A stretch of DNA of 64,000 nt, taken from NCBI GenBank assembly GCA_963774405.1, contig CAVZEV010000005.1, positions 62,001 to 126,000 on the forward strand, in the 5' to 3' direction. The DNA is from VRUE01 sp963774405 (GTDB lineage: Bacteria; Actinomycetota; Thermoleophilia; Solirubrobacterales; 70-9). Positions 59,734 through 64,000 of the stretch are shown here, piece by piece. The notes beneath the pieces were generated by a model, which had not been told where the DNA came from, ran no database searches, and saw nothing but the letters and a program-made list of their open reading frames with translations. Both the position numbers and the translations under genes were made by a program. Numbering within the stretch: position 1 is the stretch's first letter; the number at the start of each line of letters is the position of its first letter.

Positions 59734-61054
59734 GACCAGGATGCTGTTGAAGAACGCCGAAGACCCGGCGCTGCGCACGATCGCCGGCTACAGGGGCTAC
59801 GGCGGCTACGCCTCGCTGGAGAAGGCCTACAAGGAGATGGAGGCCGAGCAGGTGCTCAAAGAGCTCGAAGACTCGGGCCTGCGCGGGCGCGGCGGCGCCG
59901 GCTTCTCGATGGGCAAGAAGGCCTCCTTCCTGCCCCGCGGCGAGATGAACAAGTACCTCTGCTGCAACGCCGACGAGTCCGAGCCGGGCGCCTTCAAGGA
60001 CCGCGAGCTGATGCAGCGCAACCCGCACCAGCTGATCGAGGGGATCGCGATCGCCGCCCTCGCCGCCGGCGCCGGCCACGCCTTCATCTTCATCCGCGGC
60101 GAGTACGACTCGCAGGCCGACATCCTCGACGTCGCGGTCGCCGAAGCGTATGAGGCCGGCTACCTCGGCAAGGACATCTGCGGCTCGCGCTGTGACCTCG
60201 AGCTGGTCGTCCACCGCGGCGCCGGCGCCTACATCTGCGGCGAGGAGACGGCGCTGCTCGACGCGCTCGAGGGCAAGCGCGGCAACCCGCGGCTGAAGCC
60301 GCCCTTCCCGGCCGTGCAGGGCCTCTACGGCGGACCGACCCTGATCAACAACGTCGAGACGCTCTCCAACGTCCCCCACATCGTCAAGCACGGGGCCGAG
60401 TGGTTCAAGGGCTTCGGCACCGAGCAGTCGCCGGGGACCAAGGTGGTCTCGATCTCCGGCTGCGTGCGGCGCCCCGGCAACTACGAGGTCGAGCTGGGGA
60501 TCCCGACCCGCGAGCTGATCATGGACCTCGCCGGCGGCCCGCGCGAGGGCCGCGAGATCAAGGCCTTCTACCCGGGCGGCTCCTCCTCACCGGTGCTGCG
60601 CGCCGAGGAAGGGATCGACCTCCCCTACAGCTTCGAGGCGATGGCCGGGGCGGGCTCGATGCTCGGCTCGGGCTCGATCATCGTCGCCGATGACCAGGTA
60701 TCGATCCCGCACATGGCGCTGCGCACGGCGCGCTTCTACCACCACGAGTCCTGCGGCAAGTGCACCCCCTGCCGCGAGGGCACCAACTGGACGGTGAAGA
60801 TGCTGGAACGGGTGGTGCGCGGCGAGGCGACGCCGATGGACCTCGACATCGTCGCCTCGGTGCAGGAGAACATCATCGGCCACTGCCTCTGCGTGCTCGG
60901 CGACTCGATGGCGATGCCGGTCGGGGCGATGGTGCGCAAGTTCCGCGACGAGTTCGAGAACGTGATCGCGGCGGCGAGCGAAGGCGAGCCCGCGGTGGGC
61001 GAGCGTCTGCCGGTCGTCCAGGGCACACCCGAGACCCTGGGAGCAGCGACGTGA
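59726..61054 (+). CDS. nuoF: NADH-quinone oxidoreductase subunit F
   Basis: 51-kDa subunit with the NADH site, FMN and cluster N3. RGRGGAGFSMGKKASF binds nucleotide, CNADESEPGAFKDRELM and AYICGEETALLDALEG bind FMN, and SCGKCTPCREG plus a later Cys (HCLCVLG) ligate 4Fe-4S. 442 residues. Its TGA overlaps the nuoG start (GTGA). Confidence 0.96.
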   Translation: MPETRMLLKNAEDPALRTIAGYRGYGGYASLEKAYKEMEAEQVLKELEDSGLRGRGGAGFSMGKKASFLPRGEMNKYLCCNADESEPGAFKDRELMQRNPHQLIEGIAIAALAAGAGHAFIFIRGEYDSQADILDVAVAEAYEAGYLGKDICGSRCDLELVVHRGAGAYICGEETALLDALEGKRGNPRLKPPFPAVQGLYGGPTLINNVETLSNVPHIVKHGAEWFKGFGTEQSPGTKVVSISGCVRRPGNYEVELGIPTRELIMDLAGGPREGREIKAFYPGGSSSPVLRAEEGIDLPYSFEAMAGAGSMLGSGSIIVADDQVSIPHMALRTARFYHHESCGKCTPCREGTNWTVKMLERVVRGEATPMDLDIVASVQENIIGHCLCVLGDSMAMPVGAMVRKFRDEFENVIAAASEGEPAVGERLPVVQGTPETLGAAT

Positions 61055-63531
61055 GCGGCAAAGCCGAGGTAACGCTGATCATCGACGGGCGCGAGGTGAC
61101 CGCGACCGAGGGCGAGATGCTGCACGACGCGGCGCGCAAGGGCGACGTCGAGATCCCGGTCTTCTGTTACGAGCCGAAGCTGGGCGAGCCGGTCGGCGCC
61201 TGCCGCATGTGCCTGGTCGAGATCGAGGGGATCCCGAAGCTGCAGACCTCCTGCTCGACCCCGGTGCGCGACGGCATGGTCGTCCACACCCGCACCGACC
61301 AGGTCAAGCACGCGCAGAGCGCCGTGGTCGAGTTCCTGCTCGTCAACCACCCGCTCGACTGCCCGGTCTGCGACAAGGGTGGCGAGTGCCCGCTGCAGGA
61401 CATCTCGATGGGCTGGGGCCCGGGCAAGAGCCGGGTGATCGACGAAAAGCGCCACTTCGAGAAGCCGATCGAGCTCTCGCCGCTGGTCGCGATCGACCGC
61501 GAGCGCTGCATCCTCTGTTACCGCTGCGTGCGCTTCAGCCAGGAGGTGGCCGAGGACGAGCAACTGCAGCTGCTCGAGCGCGGCGACCGCACCTTCGTCG
61601 GCACCTTCGACGACCGCCCCTATGTGGCGCCCTTCCACGGCAACATCACCGACCTCTGCCCGGTCGGGGCGCTGACCAACTACACCTATCGCTTCCGCGC
61701 CCGGCCCTGGGACATCGAGCAGGCCGGCTCGGTCTGCACGCTCTGCCCGAGCCAGTGCAACGTCAGCTTCACCGTCCGCGACGAGCGGGTGAAGCGGGTG
61801 ATCGCCCGCGACAACCCCGACGTCGACGACGGCTGGCTCTGCGACCGCGGCCGCTACGGCTTCGAGATGTTCGACGCCGCGGAGCGCGTGCGCGGGCCGC
61901 GCCTGCGCGGCGGCGTCGAGGCGAGCTGGGACGAGGCGATCGCCAAGGCCGCGGCAGCGCTGAAGCACGGCGGGGCGGCGAGCGCGGCGATCGTCGGCGA
62001 CGCCTCCAACGAGGAGGGCTACCTGGTCCAGCGGATCATGCGCGAGGCGCTGGGCTCCCCCCACATCGACTCGCGCCCCTCGCGCGGCCCCGGCCGCGAG
62101 GCGCTGGTGCGGCTGGCGCAGCCGGAGATCTCCGCCAAGCTCAGCGACATCGACAGCGCCGACGCGATCCTTGTCCTCGGCACCGACCCCCTGCACTCGA
62201 GCCCGATCCTCGACCTGCGCATCCGCAAGGCAATCCGCCGCAACGGCGCCAAACTGGTCGTCGCGACCGAAGCGCCGACGACGCTGGACGGCGGCGCGGT
62301 TGCGGTCGCCCGCTACGCCCCGGGCGGGGCCGGTGCCTTCCTCGCCGCTCTGGAGAGCGAACTTCACAACCCTGGCGAGCACTCGGACGTCGCGGCAACC
62401 CTGAAGGGCTCCGAGTCGGTCGTCGTCATCTGGGGCGACCGCATCGGCCGCGAGGGTGACGGCGCCATCGCCTCCCTGCTTGACCTCGCGTCAACCCTCA
62501 ACCTCGCGAGCACCGACGGCTCGGGCCTGCTCGAAGTCCCCGAGTTCACCAACGCCCGCGGCCTGCGCGAGGCCGGCTGCCTCCCCGACGCCGGGCCGGG
62601 CCTCAGCACTCTCCCCCCTTTGACTACCTCAGAGGTAGCGAATGGGGGGAGCATTGGAATGGCGACCGAGGAAATCCGGGCGGCGCTGGAGTCCGGCGAG
62701 CTGAAGACCGTCCTCCTCTTCGGGGTCGATCAGCTGCGGGACTTCCCTGACACCGCGGCGTGGAGAAACGCGCTGGCGAAAGCCGACCACGTAATCGCCT
62801 TCTCCACCTTCGAGACCGCAACCACCGCAATGGCCGACGTGGTCTTCCCGCTGGAGACCCACGCCGAGAAAGACGGCACGGTCTCGCACCCTGACGGCCG
62901 CCTCCAGCGCGTCCGCCCCAGCGCCTCGCGCCCCGGCGACATCCGCCCGAACTGGGGTGTACTGGCCGAGCTTTCCTTGGCGCTGGGACACGACACCGGC
63001 GTTTCGTCCCAACCCTCAGCCTTCGCCGCCCTAGCGAACGAAGTCCCCTTCTACGCCGGAATCTCGGACTCGAACATCGGCGGCCGCGGCATCCGCTGGC
63101 AAGACCTCCCCGACTCTCGCGCAAAGGCGCCTGAGCCTGCTGGAGCCCCCGTGGTGGGGTCTCCAAAACACTCAAGCGAGGCTCCTGCCGAGCGTTTTGG
63201 AGACCCCACCACGGGGGCTCTATCGCTCAGCACCTACCGCGATCTTTGGGCCGGCCCCATTACCGAGCTGAACCCCCCGCTGCGTTTCCTGGCTCCGCAG
63301 CAGCGCATCGAACTCTCGATCCCCGACGCCGACCGCCTAGGACTGCACCCCAACGACGAGGTCACCGTCTCCCAGAACGGCACCAGCATCCGCGCCAAGG
63401 TGACCATCAAGGAGCGCGTCCCCGAGGGCACCTGCCTCCTGATCGAGGGCGTCGCCGACGGCAACGCCAATGCCCTGCTCAACGGCAGCCCCGTCTCCGT
63501 CCAAATCGAGAAGACTGCCGCCGCCGAGTGA
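61051..63531 (+). CDS. nuoG: NADH-quinone oxidoreductase subunit G with two palindromic inserts
   Basis: 75-kDa subunit. N-terminal ferredoxin-like Cys (FCYEPKLGEPVGACRMC), the His/Cys set for N5 (HPLDCPVCDKGGECPLQD), N4 (CILCYRCVRF; later LCPVGALT) and the extra N7 site (CTLCPSQCNVSF...WLCDRGR) seen in some bacteria. A molybdopterin-oxidoreductase-like domain follows. The frame is intact but contains palindrome D2 (residues about 521-534) and C2 (about 698-723) as in-frame inserts. 826 residues, GTG 61051. Confidence 0.94.
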   Translation: MSGKAEVTLIIDGREVTATEGEMLHDAARKGDVEIPVFCYEPKLGEPVGACRMCLVEIEGIPKLQTSCSTPVRDGMVVHTRTDQVKHAQSAVVEFLLVNHPLDCPVCDKGGECPLQDISMGWGPGKSRVIDEKRHFEKPIELSPLVAIDRERCILCYRCVRFSQEVAEDEQLQLLERGDRTFVGTFDDRPYVAPFHGNITDLCPVGALTNYTYRFRARPWDIEQAGSVCTLCPSQCNVSFTVRDERVKRVIARDNPDVDDGWLCDRGRYGFEMFDAAERVRGPRLRGGVEASWDEAIAKAAAALKHGGAASAAIVGDASNEEGYLVQRIMREALGSPHIDSRPSRGPGREALVRLAQPEISAKLSDIDSADAILVLGTDPLHSSPILDLRIRKAIRRNGAKLVVATEAPTTLDGGAVAVARYAPGGAGAFLAALESELHNPGEHSDVAATLKGSESVVVIWGDRIGREGDGAIASLLDLASTLNLASTDGSGLLEVPEFTNARGLREAGCLPDAGPGLSTLPPLTTSEVANGGSIGMATEEIRAALESGELKTVLLFGVDQLRDFPDTAAWRNALAKADHVIAFSTFETATTAMADVVFPLETHAEKDGTVSHPDGRLQRVRPSASRPGDIRPNWGVLAELSLALGHDTGVSSQPSAFAALANEVPFYAGISDSNIGGRGIRWQDLPDSRAKAPEPAGAPVVGSPKHSSEAPAERFGDPTTGALSLSTYRDLWAGPITELNPPLRFLAPQQRIELSIPDADRLGLHPNDEVTVSQNGTSIRAKVTIKERVPEGTCLLIEGVADGNANALLNGSPVSVQIEKTAAAE
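62611..62651. repeat. Palindromic repeat, family D, copy 2 (inside nuoG)
   Basis: CTCCCCCCTTTGACTACCTC (62611-62630) and GAGGTAGCGAATGGGGGGAG (62632-62651) pair at 17 of 20 positions. The core matches the element at 17496-17538. It lies in frame in nuoG and encodes a Pro/Thr/Ser/Gly-rich stretch (PPLTTSEVANGG). Confidence 0.8.
63143..63220. repeat. Palindromic repeat, family C, copy 2 (inside nuoG)
   Basis: Perfect 27-bp arms at 63143-63169 and 63194-63220 (GAGCCCCCGTGGTGGGG... and its complement), 78 bp in total, exactly 26 codons. The inner 38 bp equals the reverse complement of 55618-55655 except for one base. The nuoG frame stays open and reads GSPKHSSEAPAERFGDP. Confidence 0.92.
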
Positions 63532-64000
63532 TCACCCTCGCCGACACCCAGTTCGTCGAAGCCACCTGGATCATGGTGGTCAAGAGCCTCGTCATCTTCG
63601 GCGTGATCTTCGGCATCCTGCCGCTGATGACGGTGCTCGAGCGCAAGCTGATCGGGCGCTTCCAGCATCGCTACGGCCCCAACCGGGTTGGTCCCTTCGG
63701 CCTGCTGCAACCGCTTGCCGACGTCGGCAAGCTGCTCTCCAAGGAGGCCTTCCGCCCGGCCAACGCGATCGGCACCCTCTTCATCCTCGGCCCGCTGCTG
63801 CCGGTGCTCTCCGGCGTCCTCGCCCTGGCGATCATCCCCTGGGGCAACGTTCAGGACGGCGTCGGGCTCTACGGGATCGACGTGCCGATCGGCATTCTCT
63901 ACTTCTTCGCCGTCGGCTCGATCGCCTTCTACGGCCTGCTGCTCGGCGGCTGGTCCTCGGGCTCCAAGTACAGCCTGCTCGGGGCGATGCGCGGCGCCGC
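63528..64000 (+). CDS. nuoH: NADH-quinone oxidoreductase subunit H (partial)
   Basis: Membrane subunit that bridges quinone site and proton channels. GTG 63528 overlaps the nuoG TGA (GTGA). Visible: helix 1 (SLVIFGVIFGILPLMTVLE), the family motif ERKLIGRFQHRYGPNRVGPFGLLQPLADVGKLLSKE, and two further helices. Cut off by the window end after about 157 residues. Confidence 0.95.
   Translation, partial: MITLADTQFVEATWIMVVKSLVIFGVIFGILPLMTVLERKLIGRFQHRYGPNRVGPFGLLQPLADVGKLLSKEAFRPANAIGTLFILGPLLPVLSGVLALAIIPWGNVQDGVGLYGIDVPIGILYFFAVGSIAFYGLLLGGWSSGSKYSLLGAMRGA

Noticed and set aside
60736..62382. Long open frame antisense to nuoF/nuoG
   Set aside because: It mirrors the third-position bias of the real genes; its protein is Ala/Arg/Gly/Asp-rich without domains, as in many antisense frames of high-GC DNA.

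Overview
This window comes from a high-GC actinobacterium. The most likely group is Thermoleophilia/Solirubrobacterales. The evidence is the strong G/C bias at third codon positions, many GTG starts, F420-type DDN oxidoreductases, FolE2, a B12-dependent ribonucleotide reductase, a haloarchaeal-looking TopA, an actinobacterial nuo operon, and abundant AbiEi/DUF559 and AbrB-type accessory genes. The taxonomic call is inference; no rRNA gene is present.

Layout. 1-5.3 kb: a collagen-like surface protein, two tiny membrane ORFs, a selfish-type AAA ATPase, a coupled SDR/MerR pair, and a PD-(D/E)XK endonuclease-like gene that starts 4 bp after a candidate SOS box and reads through tRNA-Tyr. 5.3-13 kb: F420-type oxidoreductase, primary sigma factor, folE2, an AbiEi/DUF559 protein, pgsA, an MMPL exporter and a lipoprotein. 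13-19 kb: two paralogous ArsR regulators around a family 5 uracil-DNA glycosylase, a MccB/ThiF-like E1 enzyme, a TMEM175-type channel, a PfpI protein and tRNA-Thr. 19-28 kb: aldo/keto reductase, Vps62-like plus metallophosphoesterase pair, SprT-like protein, a second AAA ATPase with its own operator, and a two-component system. 28-38 kb: GT2/DUF2304 pair, the topA-tmk-holB replication cluster, a sugar epimerase, siroheme synthesis, MarR/YceI, an FMN reductase, VapBC and hemolysin III. 38-48 kb: nrdJ, yidD, a decayed nucleotidyltransferase cassette, P450, HSL-type hydrolase, csoR with its operator, and a FtsX/LolD-type ABC exporter. 48-56 kb: HAD, MFS, thioesterase, msrB, serS with an overlapping response regulator, cytochrome c, two flavin/F420 enzymes, and a MazF-type toxin-antitoxin pair. 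56.3-64 kb: nuoA to nuoH (NuoH cut by the window end), a respiratory complex I operon whose genes mostly overlap by a few bases.

Two things cut across the window. First, it holds many distinct palindromic elements. Several families recur at distant sites, and copies lie inside reading frames: two in nuoG, one in holB, and a pair at the 5' end of the AbiEi/DUF559 gene. This looks like in-frame palindromic element insertion of the kind known from Rickettsia, here in an actinobacterium. One 38-bp core in nuoG differs by one base from a copy upstream of the nuo operon. Second, at least ten genes, including the essential rpoD, carry single-base frame breaks, often in short homopolymers. This points to indel errors in the assembly more than to real gene decay, and those genes are annotated across the break.
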